Origin: an uncultured Bacillota bacterium
Lineage (GTDB): Bacteria; Bacillota; Clostridia; Peptostreptococcales; Anaerovoracaceae
Direction of reading: 5' to 3'
DNA: 13,285 bases
NCBI GenBank assembly: GCA_958448635.1
Contig: CAUDEQ010000052.1
Span: 1-13,285, forward strand
A model generated the notes under the pieces. It saw only the letters and a program-made list of their open reading frames with translations, was not told the DNA's origin and made no database searches. Of this stretch, positions 6,320-13,081 are shown piece after piece (position 1 is the first letter of the stretch; every line of letters begins with the position of its first letter). Position numbers and translations under genes: made by a program.

Positions 6320-8358
6320 TGGAGCTTAAGGATAAGGTTACCGAGCTCAAGGGCGTGGGGCCGAAGAAGGCTGAGGCTCTTGAAAAGCTTGGCATAAAAA
6401 CCCTGGAGGATATGATCTGCTTTTTCCCGCGTGATTATGAGGATAGAAGAAATGTGGTGAAGATCGCACAGCTCAAGGCGGATGTGGCTGCAGTCATCAG
6501 GGGGAAGGTTGACCTGATCGTCAGCGACAGATATAAATACGGAAGAAAACAGCTTCTGAGACTTCTGATTTCCGACGATACGGGAGCTTTGGAAATCGTT
6601 TTTTTTAATGCAAAATATCTCATGTCGTCATTCAAAAAAGGCGAGGAATACATATTTTACGGAAAGCCGCAGATGAACTTCGGCAAGCTTCAGCTGGTTC
6701 ATCCGGAGTTCAGCAGGGCAGGCGAGGAGTTAAAGGGCATAATGCCGGTATATCCGCTGACCAAGGGGATCTCTCAGAGGGAAATGCGAGACTGGCAGAG
6801 GAGTCTTAAAACGCTGCACGATAAAGCTGAGGATTTTCTGGCGGAAAGGACCATAGCAGAAAACAGGCTTTGCAGTCTTTCCTACGCCCTTGAAAACATA
6901 CATTTTCCGCAGGAAAAGCAGAAGCTCCTTGAGGCCCGATTCCGCCTGATATTTGACGAGCTGCTGGTTCTGCAGACCGGACTGCTGGCTGCAAGGCAAA
7001 ATATACAGGACGGAAAAAACGGAATAGCATTTTCAACAGACGTCGACATAAAAGACTATACAGAGTCTCTGCCGTACAGACTGACGGGGGCGCAGTCCGG
7101 ATGCATAAAACAGATAAACGACGATTTGGAAAGCACCAAGGTGATGAATCGCCTGGTTCAGGGCGACGTGGGTTCCGGAAAGACGGCGGTGGCAGAGGCT
7201 GCCATGTACAAGGCTGCCGTGAGCGGATATCAGGCTGCTCTCATGGCTCCCACCGAGATACTGGCAAGACAGCATTTCGAGGGAATAAGCAGGAGCTTTG
7301 CAGCTCATGGCATAGAGGTGGGATTCCTGTCGGGAAGCATGAAGGCGGCGGAGAAGCGAGAAACGCTGGCTCGCCTCAAAAACGGTGAAATAGATATAAT
7401 AGTAGGAACGCACGCCATAATACAGCCGGAGGTGGAGTTCAAAGCATTGGGACTGGTCATAACAGACGAGCAGCACAGATTCGGCGTTGGGCAGCGCATG
7501 AGGCTCAAGGAAAAGGGAAGGAATGTCAATATACTTGTAATGACGGCAACGCCTATACCGAGGACTCTGGCGGTGGTTCTGTACGGAGATCTGGATGTCT
7601 CCGTGATAGATGAGCTTCCTCCGGGAAGGCAGCAGATAAGGACCAGGGCGCTGGATGAGCGAAACAGAGATAACTGCTACGACTTTGTGGAGAAGCAGCT
7701 TCTGGCAGGCAGACAGGCATACGTTGTAACTCCGCTCATCGAAAATTCAGAGGTCATGGACGCCAGATCTGCAGAGTATGTGGCGGAAGAGCTGAGAGAA
7801 AGGTTTCGCTCCCATAACGTCGCATTGCTTCACGGCGCCATGAAGCAGACGGAAAAAGATGAAATCATGGCGGAGTTTTATGAGGGAAGGATCGATGTAC
7901 TGGTTGCCACGGTGGTCATAGAGGTGGGCATCAATGTTCCCAATGCATCGGTAATCGTCGTGGAAAACGCAGAGCGCTTCGGGTTGGCACAGCTTCACCA
8001 GCTGAGAGGCCGTGTGGGAAGAGGAAAGCATAAATCCTACTGCTTCCTCGTGTTCAACAACGTATCCGAGGTGGCGAGAAAACGGGGAGAAATCATGGAA
8101 AGCTCCTCGGATGGATTCTATATTGCCGAAGAGGATCTGAAGCTGAGAGGTCCGGGGGAGATATTCGGAACAAGACAGCACGGTCTTCCTGATCTTAGAA
8201 TATCCGATCTGGTGAGACATCTGGACGTTCTGGAACGTGCCAAGACTGAGGCCTTGCGAATCCTGCAGGAGGATCCCGGCCTTGAAAGCGATGAAAACAA
8301 GGGCTTGAAGAAAAGAGTCGAAAAGCTTTTCGGCGCCGATATTGCGCTGGATCTGTGA
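6319..8358 (+). CDS. recG: ATP-dependent DNA helicase RecG
   Basis: 679 aa, full length. RecG is a monomeric superfamily 2 translocase that remodels stalled replication forks and Holliday junctions. The N-terminal wedge/OB domain begins with LKGVGPKKAEALEKLGI, and its strands include AAVIRGKV. Helicase motifs are intact: Walker A GDVGSGKT (282-289), DEQH (383-386), motif III TATPIPRTLA (409-418), and motif VI QLHQLRGRVGRG (558-569). The ending with GPGEIFGTRQHGLPDLR is RecG-specific. The ATG overlaps the yloU stop by one base, and GAGGTGAG (6305-6312), inside yloU, serves as its binding site. No clear terminator follows. Confidence 0.98.
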   Translation: MELKDKVTELKGVGPKKAEALEKLGIKTLEDMICFFPRDYEDRRNVVKIAQLKADVAAVIRGKVDLIVSDRYKYGRKQLLRLLISDDTGALEIVFFNAKYLMSSFKKGEEYIFYGKPQMNFGKLQLVHPEFSRAGEELKGIMPVYPLTKGISQREMRDWQRSLKTLHDKAEDFLAERTIAENRLCSLSYALENIHFPQEKQKLLEARFRLIFDELLVLQTGLLAARQNIQDGKNGIAFSTDVDIKDYTESLPYRLTGAQSGCIKQINDDLESTKVMNRLVQGDVGSGKTAVAEAAMYKAAVSGYQAALMAPTEILARQHFEGISRSFAAHGIEVGFLSGSMKAAEKRETLARLKNGEIDIIVGTHAIIQPEVEFKALGLVITDEQHRFGVGQRMRLKEKGRNVNILVMTATPIPRTLAVVLYGDLDVSVIDELPPGRQQIRTRALDERNRDNCYDFVEKQLLAGRQAYVVTPLIENSEVMDARSAEYVAEELRERFRSHNVALLHGAMKQTEKDEIMAEFYEGRIDVLVATVVIEVGINVPNASVIVVENAERFGLAQLHQLRGRVGRGKHKSYCFLVFNNVSEVARKRGEIMESSSDGFYIAEEDLKLRGPGEIFGTRQHGLPDLRISDLVRHLDVLERAKTEALRILQEDPGLESDENKGLKKRVEKLFGADIALDL

Positions 8359-8446
8359 TATGGGAAATGACGGAAAAGCAAGTAATAATTGCTTGTAATA
8401 GTTTCTCACCTTCAGGTTAAATTATAAGTACAGGAGGTGATAAAAC

Positions 8447-8647
8447 ATGTCATTACAGGATAAGATGAATGTCAGCGCAAAGCCGGCATTAAAGAACTTG
8501 AAGACAGAAGTTGCCAATGAGCTTGGTCTTGCCAACTACGAGCAGATGGACAAGGGAAATCTGACAGCCAGAGAAAATGGTTATGTTGGCGGTTATATGA
8601 CTAAGAAGCTGGTCGAGATGGCTGAAAAACAGATGTCAGGAAGATAA
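8447..8647 (+). CDS. Alpha/beta-type small acid-soluble spore protein (SASP)
   Basis: 66 aa. SASPs saturate DNA in the forespore, protect it from UV and heat, and are degraded by the protease GPR at germination. The family signature is plain: LKTEVANELGL (18-28) holds the GPR site, with cleavage expected after Glu21, and TARENGYVGGYMTKKLV is the C-terminal DNA-binding block. AGGAGGTGA (8432-8440) precedes the ATG. The short upstream region has no good sigma-A promoter; GTAATA (8395-8400), 19 nt and AATTATA (8420-8426) is a weak forespore (sigma-G-like) candidate. The gene has its own terminator. It is the clearest sign that this organism forms endospores. Confidence 0.95.
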   Translation: MSLQDKMNVSAKPALKNLKTEVANELGLANYEQMDKGNLTARENGYVGGYMTKKLVEMAEKQMSGR

Positions 8648-8683
8648 CCATGCCAAGCTTTAGTTGAGCGATAAACTAATGGG

Positions 8684-8722
8684 AAAGGGAGATATTTGCC
8701 TTCGATGTAAATATCTCTTTTT
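8684..8722 (+). terminator. Rho-independent terminator of the SASP gene
   Basis: GAGATATTT (8689-8697) pairs with AAATATCTC (8709-8717) over an 11-nt loop. AAAGG (8684-8688) extends the stem by A-T and G-T pairs with the T run (8718-8722). Confidence 0.82.
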
Positions 8723-8827
8723 CAATTGTTTCAGGTAATCCGGGCGACATAGCGGAAGGGATAAATGTGAAGGTATCCAATATTGTCAAGTTTATGTCCT
8801 CAAGGGGTAGATATATTATTTCGTTAG

Positions 8828-8836
8828 TGCTAGAAT
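8828..8836 (+). promoter_or_regulatory. Possible extended -10 promoter of rsmD
   Basis: TGC directly before TAGAAT (8831-8836) makes an extended -10 element, 31 nt before the rsmD start. No good -35 exists at 16-18 nt; the nearest, TTGTCA (8783-8788), is too far. Since the SASP terminator lies upstream, rsmD needs a promoter somewhere in 8723-8867, and this is the best one I see. Confidence 0.4.
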
Positions 8837-8867
8837 GGGTAAAGATTATTATCGGGAGGACAGCAGC

Positions 8868-9404
8868 ATGCGAATAATAGCAGGTGAGTTTAAGGGGAGA
8901 CGTCTGGAATCTCCGGCTGATTACAGCATAAGACCTACCACGGACAAGGTCAAGGAGGCTCTTTTCAGCATTCTTACAGAGAAATTGTGGGGAAGCAGAG
9001 TTCTGGATCTCTTTTCGGGGACGGGAAATCTCGGCATAGAAGCGCTCAGCAGAGGAGCAGCTGAGTGCGTTTTCTGCGACAGCTCAAGAGACAGCCTTAA
9101 GCTTATTAAATCGAACATCGCTCACTGCAGGGCGGAAAAGGGCGCTAAGGTGATGGCAGGAGACTTCAGAAAGACGCTGATGAACCTGGAGGGGAAGTTT
9201 GACATCATATTTCTGGATCCTCCTTATCAGAAGGGATTTCTTGAGCCGACCTTCAGCCTCATAAGGGAGCGGGAGCTGCTGGCGGAGGGAGGAATCATAG
9301 TCGCTGAACATAGAAAGGAAGAGGATCTGCCGGACGATTTCTGCGGTTTTGAAAAGATAAAAGAGAGAAAATACGGCATTATCAAGCTATCAATATATAG
9401 TTGA
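8868..9404 (+). CDS. rsmD: 16S rRNA (guanine(966)-N2)-methyltransferase
   Basis: 178 aa. RsmD methylates G966 of 16S rRNA using S-adenosylmethionine. The start MRIIAGEFKGRRL is diagnostic. SAM motif I is VLDLFSGTGNLG (45-56), and motif IV, which positions the target amine, is DPPY (117-120). An ATG at 8835 would add 11 residues that relatives do not have. The ATG at 8868 has GGGAGGA (8854-8860) upstream and is chosen. It is followed by coaD, the common neighbour in Firmicutes (ylbH-ylbI in B. subtilis). Confidence 0.95.
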   Translation: MRIIAGEFKGRRLESPADYSIRPTTDKVKEALFSILTEKLWGSRVLDLFSGTGNLGIEALSRGAAECVFCDSSRDSLKLIKSNIAHCRAEKGAKVMAGDFRKTLMNLEGKFDIIFLDPPYQKGFLEPTFSLIRERELLAEGGIIVAEHRKEEDLPDDFCGFEKIKERKYGIIKLSIYS

Positions 9405-9429
9405 ATAAGGTATACGGTCATGGTATAAT
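9401..9429 (+). promoter_or_regulatory. Promoter of coaD, overlapping the rsmD stop codon
   Basis: TTGAAT (9401-9406), a 17-nt spacer and a perfect TATAAT (9424-9429), with TG at 9421-9422 as extended -10. The -35 contains the TGA stop of rsmD (9402-9404). It lets coaD and the next gene be made independently of rsmD. Confidence 0.75.
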
Positions 9430-9457
9430 AAGCTAGTATTAGTGGGAGGACTTATCT

Positions 9458-9949
9458 ATGCACACCAAAGCAATCTATACAGGCTCATTCGATCCGCTGA
9501 CCAACGGACATCTGAACATAATCGAAAGATCGTCCAGATTATACGACGAGCTTACCATAGGGATAATAGTTAATCCTTCCAAGAAGTCCATGTTTTCCCT
9601 TGAGGAGAGAAAAAGCATGGTAAAAGAGACAGTTGGACATCTGGACAATGTAAAGGTTGACTGCTTTTCCGGCCTGTTGGCGGATTATGTGAATGAAAAT
9701 AAATTCAACGTAGTTGTCAGGGGCCTGAGGGCTGCGATGGATTTCGAGTACGAGATCCAGATGGCGCATATGAACGCCAGACTTTTTGACAGACATGTGG
9801 AGACAGTATTTCTCATGACCGACCCCAACTATTCCTTTATCAGCTCAAGCATGATGAAGGAGGTACATACGCTGGGAGGCTCCATAGAGGGACTGGTTCC
9901 TGAAGTGATACTTAAAAGAATGAACGATAAACTGAATAAGGGCGAATAA
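9458..9949 (+). CDS. coaD: Phosphopantetheine adenylyltransferase
   Basis: 163 aa, normal length. CoaD joins 4'-phosphopantetheine and ATP to dephospho-CoA, the next-to-last step of coenzyme A synthesis in the cytoplasm. The nucleotidyltransferase signature is YTGSFDPLTNGHLNI, with T15-x-G17-H18 as the TxGH motif. VVRGLRAAMDFEYE supplies Arg88 and Arg91, and SFISSSMMKEV (126-136) is the C-terminal ISSS phosphate-binding loop. All expected catalytic residues are present. GGGAGGA (9444-9450) precedes the ATG. The next gene follows after 12 nt. Confidence 0.97.
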   Translation: MHTKAIYTGSFDPLTNGHLNIIERSSRLYDELTIGIIVNPSKKSMFSLEERKSMVKETVGHLDNVKVDCFSGLLADYVNENKFNVVVRGLRAAMDFEYEIQMAHMNARLFDRHVETVFLMTDPNYSFISSSMMKEVHTLGGSIEGLVPEVILKRMNDKLNKGE

Positions 9950-9961
9950 CAGGAGGATATT

Positions 9962-10528
9962 ATGAGAGTTTTGGAACTTTTGGAAGAAATCGAAGAAATC
10001 GTTGATACAGCTGCAGGGTTTCCTCTTACGGGAAAGATCATGGTCGATTCTCAGGAGCTTCTTGAGATAGTAAGAGAAATAAGAGCGGAGCTGCCGGATG
10101 AGATTCAGCAGGCGCAGTGGATCAAGAACGAGAGAGAAAGAATCATCGCAGAAGCCAAGACGCAATATGAAGCAGTTATCGACGATGCCCAGAAGCAGGC
10201 TGATACGCTGGTGGAGAACAATGACATAACGGTAAGAGCGAAGATGAGAGCGGACGAGCTGATGAGAGTTACGGAAAACACTGCACAGCAGCTTAAGATA
10301 GGTACATACGAGTATCTGGACAGCATACTCTACAGCTTCCAGGGCAAGATGGAGCATCTCAGCTCCATTTACTTCGGAGAAATGTTCACCAGTATAGAGA
10401 AAGCCTTTGATGATATCAATTCAGCTCTTTCGGCCAACAGAGACGAGCTCAAGGATATGGCTTACAGGGCTCAGATGAACGCCGATGAAATGCCTGAACC
10501 ATCGCCTATAGAGAAAACAGAGAAATAG
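9962..10528 (+). CDS. Coiled-coil protein of unknown function encoded after coaD
   Basis: 188 aa, soluble, no signal or membrane segment. It starts with a Leu/Glu-rich helix (LELLEEIEEIVDTA), a short conserved-looking stretch (FPLTGKIMVDSQELLEIVREIRAELPDEIQQAQWI, about residues 20-53), then a long charged helix with heptad-like spacing (54-112), a second helical part, and a Pro/Glu tail. Clostridial genomes often have a protein of this type next to coaD, sometimes loosely labelled ATPase; I see no Walker motif. The shape recalls DivIVA-like or ATP-synthase-stalk-like helices, but I do not assign a function. AGGAGG (9951-9956) lies 5 nt before the ATG. It shares the coaD transcript and ends before a hairpin. 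Confidence 0.85.
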   Translation: MRVLELLEEIEEIVDTAAGFPLTGKIMVDSQELLEIVREIRAELPDEIQQAQWIKNERERIIAEAKTQYEAVIDDAQKQADTLVENNDITVRAKMRADELMRVTENTAQQLKIGTYEYLDSILYSFQGKMEHLSSIYFGEMFTSIEKAFDDINSALSANRDELKDMAYRAQMNADEMPEPSPIEKTEK

Positions 10529-10556
10529 AAAAGACGTTAATTAAAGCATATAACAT

Positions 10557-10597
10557 ATATCCATGGTTTGTGAATAAGATAAACCATGGATATTTTT
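10557..10597 (+). terminator. 13-bp hairpin with T tail that contains the apparent ylbJ start codon
   Basis: ATATCCATGGTTT (10557-10569) is perfectly complementary to AAACCATGGATAT (10581-10593), with an 11-nt loop, and is followed by a run of T (10593-10597). This looks like an intrinsic terminator for the coaD unit. The ATG at 10586 lies in the 3' arm and a mirror ATG lies in the 5' arm, so it may instead be an attenuator or a translation-blocking structure. Confidence 0.65.
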
Positions 10598-11506
10598 AGA
10601 TTTGGGAGAAAAAGACTGGTGGCTGCAGCGCTGGTGACTTTTATATGTTGCGGGCTGATGGTGGTATTTCCCACCACAGCTCTTTATTCCGCAAGAAAAG
10701 GCATATCTCTGTGGATGACAGATGTTCTTCCTGCGCTGCTGCCATTTTTCATATGCGCCAATTTTCTGCAGAGCATAGGTGTAATAAGGCTTTTGAAATC
10801 GGGCATATTTCCATTCATAATGAGCGTGCTGTCAGGATATCCCATGGGAGCTAAAATAATAGGCGATCTTAAGCGTCAGGATGAGATAAGCCTCAATGAA
10901 GCCTGCCGTCTGATGAGCTTCTGCAGTACATCTGGACCTGCCTTCATGGTTGGAGCTGTAGGCGCGGGAATGTTGGGCTCGGGGAGTATGGGTGCGATAA
11001 TAGCGGCAGCTCACTATGCAGGAGCCCTGGCAAACGGAGTGCTGTTCACCGCCATATTCGGAAGAGGCGGCAGCGGCAGTATAACGACGGGAAGGCTTCA
11101 GCAGAGGAGTCTTCAGGAATCCTTTACGGAATCCATAATAATGTCTTTGAAATCTCTGGGAATAATACTGGCATATATTGTACTGTTCATGTTTGTCACA
11201 GACCTCCTTCATCTCAGCGGAATTCTGTCGCTGGCACCGGGGCAGGAGCTGAGAGCTCTGATAAAAGGTATACTCGAGATGACTGTGGGCTGCGGAGCCG
11301 TGGCCGAATGCAGCGGAGCTGCAGATACAGTGAAATGTACGCTGTGCGCATTCATAATATCATGGGGAGGCCTTTCCGTAATGGGCCAGACCATGAGCAT
11401 GCTTTCCGGTACGGGGATATCCATGCGCTACATATTTATAAGCAAGCTCAGCCACGGCCTTTTTTCTGCAGCGGTTGCTTTCGTGCTGGCAATATTTGTG
11501 TTATGA
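10586..11506 (+). CDS. ylbJ: YlbJ-family sporulation integral membrane protein
   Basis: 306 aa with several membrane segments (about 11-29, 45-62, 72-84, 113-155, 188-210, 252-270, 290-306). YlbJ belongs to the nucleoside-recognition (Gate) transporter-like family and is needed for heat-resistant spores in B. subtilis. Family features are FPTTALYSARKG (28-39), LPALLPFFICANF (48-60), SGYPMGAKIIGDL (83-95) and SFCSTSGPAFMVGAVG (111-126). The order rsmD-coaD-ylbJ-ylbM agrees with B. subtilis. It is shorter than the roughly 400 aa of B. subtilis YlbJ and appears to lack the stretch before SGYP. The ATG at 10586 gives the expected N-terminus but has no Shine-Dalgarno and lies in a hairpin arm; a GTG at 10619, 10 nt after GGGAG (10604-10608), is the alternative. 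Confidence 0.85.
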   Translation: MDIFRFGRKRLVAAALVTFICCGLMVVFPTTALYSARKGISLWMTDVLPALLPFFICANFLQSIGVIRLLKSGIFPFIMSVLSGYPMGAKIIGDLKRQDEISLNEACRLMSFCSTSGPAFMVGAVGAGMLGSGSMGAIIAAAHYAGALANGVLFTAIFGRGGSGSITTGRLQQRSLQESFTESIIMSLKSLGIILAYIVLFMFVTDLLHLSGILSLAPGQELRALIKGILEMTVGCGAVAECSGAADTVKCTLCAFIISWGGLSVMGQTMSMLSGTGISMRYIFISKLSHGLFSAAVAFVLAIFVL

Positions 11507-11514
11507 TATGAGCT

Positions 11515-12744
11515 ATGAAGATATTAGGAATAACAGCTGAATACAATCCGTTTCACAACGGGCATAAATATCATATAGAGGAATCGCGAAAAGTGACAGG
11601 TGCAGACTGCGTGGTGGCTGTCATCAGCGGCAGCTTTACGCAGAGAGGAGAGGCGGCCATTCTGGATAAATGGGAAAGGAGCAGACTGGCTGTAGACAAC
11701 GGAATCGATCTGGTGGTGGAGCTGCCCTTTGTATATGCATGTGCTGAAGCACAGCGCTTTGCAGCAGGAGCGGTGGATATCCTCAAGGGACTGGGAGCAG
11801 AGGTGATCTCCTTCGGAAGCGAGAGCGGAGATATCTCTGCGCTGAGAAAGACAGCCGGGCTTCTTGAGGAAAAGGCAGGAGAGATAGGAGAGTTGCGGAC
11901 GAGCCTCATGAAGCGGGGAGATTCATATGCAAAGGCGGGACAGCTGGCAGCAGAGGAAATCATCGGAAGAGAGGCTGCTGCTCTTATGCTGAGTCCCAAC
12001 AATATCCTGGCTCTTGAATACATGAGGCGCATAAACAAGTGGCAGAAGGAAGGCGTGAATATAACGCCGATAACTGTCAGAAGATACGGCTCAGGGTACC
12101 TGGAGGAAAACGAAGGGACAGGCTATGCCGGTGCATCGGTGATACGCAGCATGAAGGAAAGAGTACATTTTGAAAAATATGTTCCGAAAAATGTAGCCGA
12201 AGCTTTGGCTGCTCCAAAACACTCCGATGAGCAGAAAAGCGCAGCTGAAGAAGCGGCCGTCGCCGAAAAACGATTCTTCGAGCTGGTCAGAAGTGAAATA
12301 GTGAAAAGCAGCGCCCGGGAGCTTCGCCGAATATACAGGATGGGAGAAGGCCTTGAAAACAAGCTGAAGAAGGAAATAGTCAGAGCTTGCGATTTGAGAG
12401 AGCTGTTATCAGCAGTCGTATCGAGAAGATACACGGAATCGTCGGTGAGAAGACTGTTGGTGTATGTGCTGATGGGCATGAGGAGGTATGAGCTTCCGGC
12501 AGCAGTCTATGCCAGAGTGCTGGCTGCAGGCAGGATTGGGCGTATGCTGCTGGGTGAGCTTAAAAAGCAGGAAGGGCATATCCCTTTGATAACCAATATC
12601 AATAAGGAAGAAACGGAAAACTTCGATGTGCAGGAATGCTTGCAATACGATATTCTGGCATCTGATATGTACAATCTGCTCTACGACAGGGATATGTACG
12701 TCTTTTCGGATAAGGTAAAGAAGCCTTATATGGCAGAGCTTTAA
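11515..12744 (+). CDS. tmcAL: tRNA(Met) cytidine acetate ligase (YlbM family)
   Basis: 409 aa, close to the B. subtilis enzyme. TmcAL uses acetate and ATP to make N4-acetylcytidine at the wobble base of elongator tRNA-Met. The N-terminal nucleotidyltransferase-like fold carries ITAEYNPFHNGHKYH (6-20, with the HxGH-type ATP site), VVAVISGSFTQRGE (33-46) and VISFGSESGD (97-106). LSPNNILALEYMRRI further on is also conserved, and the C-terminal half is helical and basic, suited to tRNA binding. The ATG lies 8 nt after the ylbJ stop with no clear Shine-Dalgarno, so translation is probably coupled to ylbJ. No strong terminator follows. Confidence 0.93.
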   Translation: MKILGITAEYNPFHNGHKYHIEESRKVTGADCVVAVISGSFTQRGEAAILDKWERSRLAVDNGIDLVVELPFVYACAEAQRFAAGAVDILKGLGAEVISFGSESGDISALRKTAGLLEEKAGEIGELRTSLMKRGDSYAKAGQLAAEEIIGREAAALMLSPNNILALEYMRRINKWQKEGVNITPITVRRYGSGYLEENEGTGYAGASVIRSMKERVHFEKYVPKNVAEALAAPKHSDEQKSAAEEAAVAEKRFFELVRSEIVKSSARELRRIYRMGEGLENKLKKEIVRACDLRELLSAVVSRRYTESSVRRLLVYVLMGMRRYELPAAVYARVLAAGRIGRMLLGELKKQEGHIPLITNINKEETENFDVQECLQYDILASDMYNLLYDRDMYVFSDKVKKPYMAEL

Positions 12745-12848
12745 GCTGTAATATATCAGTGCTTTAATTGGACAAACAAAAAAACATGAAGGTGCACCGC
12801 TAAAATTTTAGAATTTTCAAACCAAAAAGGCAAAATGCGAGCATAAAG

Positions 12849-12940
12849 CGTATCTTTCAGGATACATGCAACAGAAAAGATACATAACTGGAATAGTGCA
12901 AATTCAAGGATACAGAAAAAAGTGTAGCTTTAAAGATACA
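12849..12940 (+). repeat. Four 18-bp partly palindromic repeats, likely enhancer-binding-protein sites
   Basis: Four copies end in GATACA: CGTATCTTTCAGGATACA (12849-12866), TGCAACAGAAAAGATACA (12867-12884), TGCAAATTCAAGGATACA (12897-12914) and TGTAGCTTTAAAGATACA (12923-12940). Copies 1 and 4 are near-perfect dyads and suggest an ideal site TGTATCTTTMARGATACA; copies 2 and 3 keep the right half and a TGCA left edge. Start-to-start spacing is 18, 30 and 26 bp. They lie about 110-180 bp upstream of the predicted sigma-54 transcription start, the usual place for activator sites of that system. Confidence 0.7.
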
Positions 12941-13012
12941 AATGGCTGTGGGCTGTAATGCTATCCCATTTTCAAAACGTTAAAATTTCAACATTTTCAG
13001 AAAATTAAATGA

Positions 13013-13028
13013 TGGCACATGATTTGCA
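13013..13028 (+). promoter_or_regulatory. Sigma-54 (RpoN) -24/-12 promoter
   Basis: TGGCAC (13013-13018), a 5-nt gap and TTGCA (13024-13028) match the consensus TGGCACRNNNNTTGCW. The invariant GG (13014-13015) and GC (13026-13027) are separated by exactly 10 nt. Transcription should start near 13039, about 43 nt before the ATG at 13082. Confidence 0.88.
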
Positions 13029-13081
13029 ATAAGTTATAGCGTTATATTTTTATTACTTTTTCATTTTGAAAGGAGTGTGTT

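Larger units (their letters stand above)
12745..13081 (+). other. 337-nt regulatory intergenic region before the NhaC-type gene
   Basis: No coding sequence is credible here. In order it holds a GGTGCACC palindrome (12791-12798), a weak AT hairpin AAAATT/AATTTT (12802-12817), the four-copy 18-bp repeat (12849-12940), a GGCTGT direct repeat (12944-12949 and 12951-12956), an AT-rich spacer (about 12965-13012) that could bend, the sigma-54 promoter, and the ribosome binding site AAGGAG (13070-13075). I see no clear terminator for tmcAL. Confidence 0.7.

Noticed and set aside
8376..8394. AAGCAA/TTGCTT hairpin after recG as a terminator
   Set aside because: Six base pairs, AT-rich, not followed by a T run.
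8835..8867. An upstream ATG that would extend rsmD by 11 residues
   Set aside because: RsmD proteins begin at MRIIAG; the GGGAGGA site lies between the two ATGs and serves the later one, and the upstream ATG overlaps the proposed -10 element.
8767..8877. A 36-codon reading frame from GTG, with a GGAAGGG before it, whose stop overlaps the rsmD start
   Set aside because: The overlap would suit translational coupling, but the start is GTG, the Shine-Dalgarno match is partial, the peptide resembles nothing I know, and it runs across the likely rsmD promoter.
10520..10561. A sporulation sigma-E promoter for ylbJ (CATATAA and CATATAT words)
   Set aside because: No matching -35 occurs at the required 13-15 nt spacing; the nearest candidate is 18 nt away.
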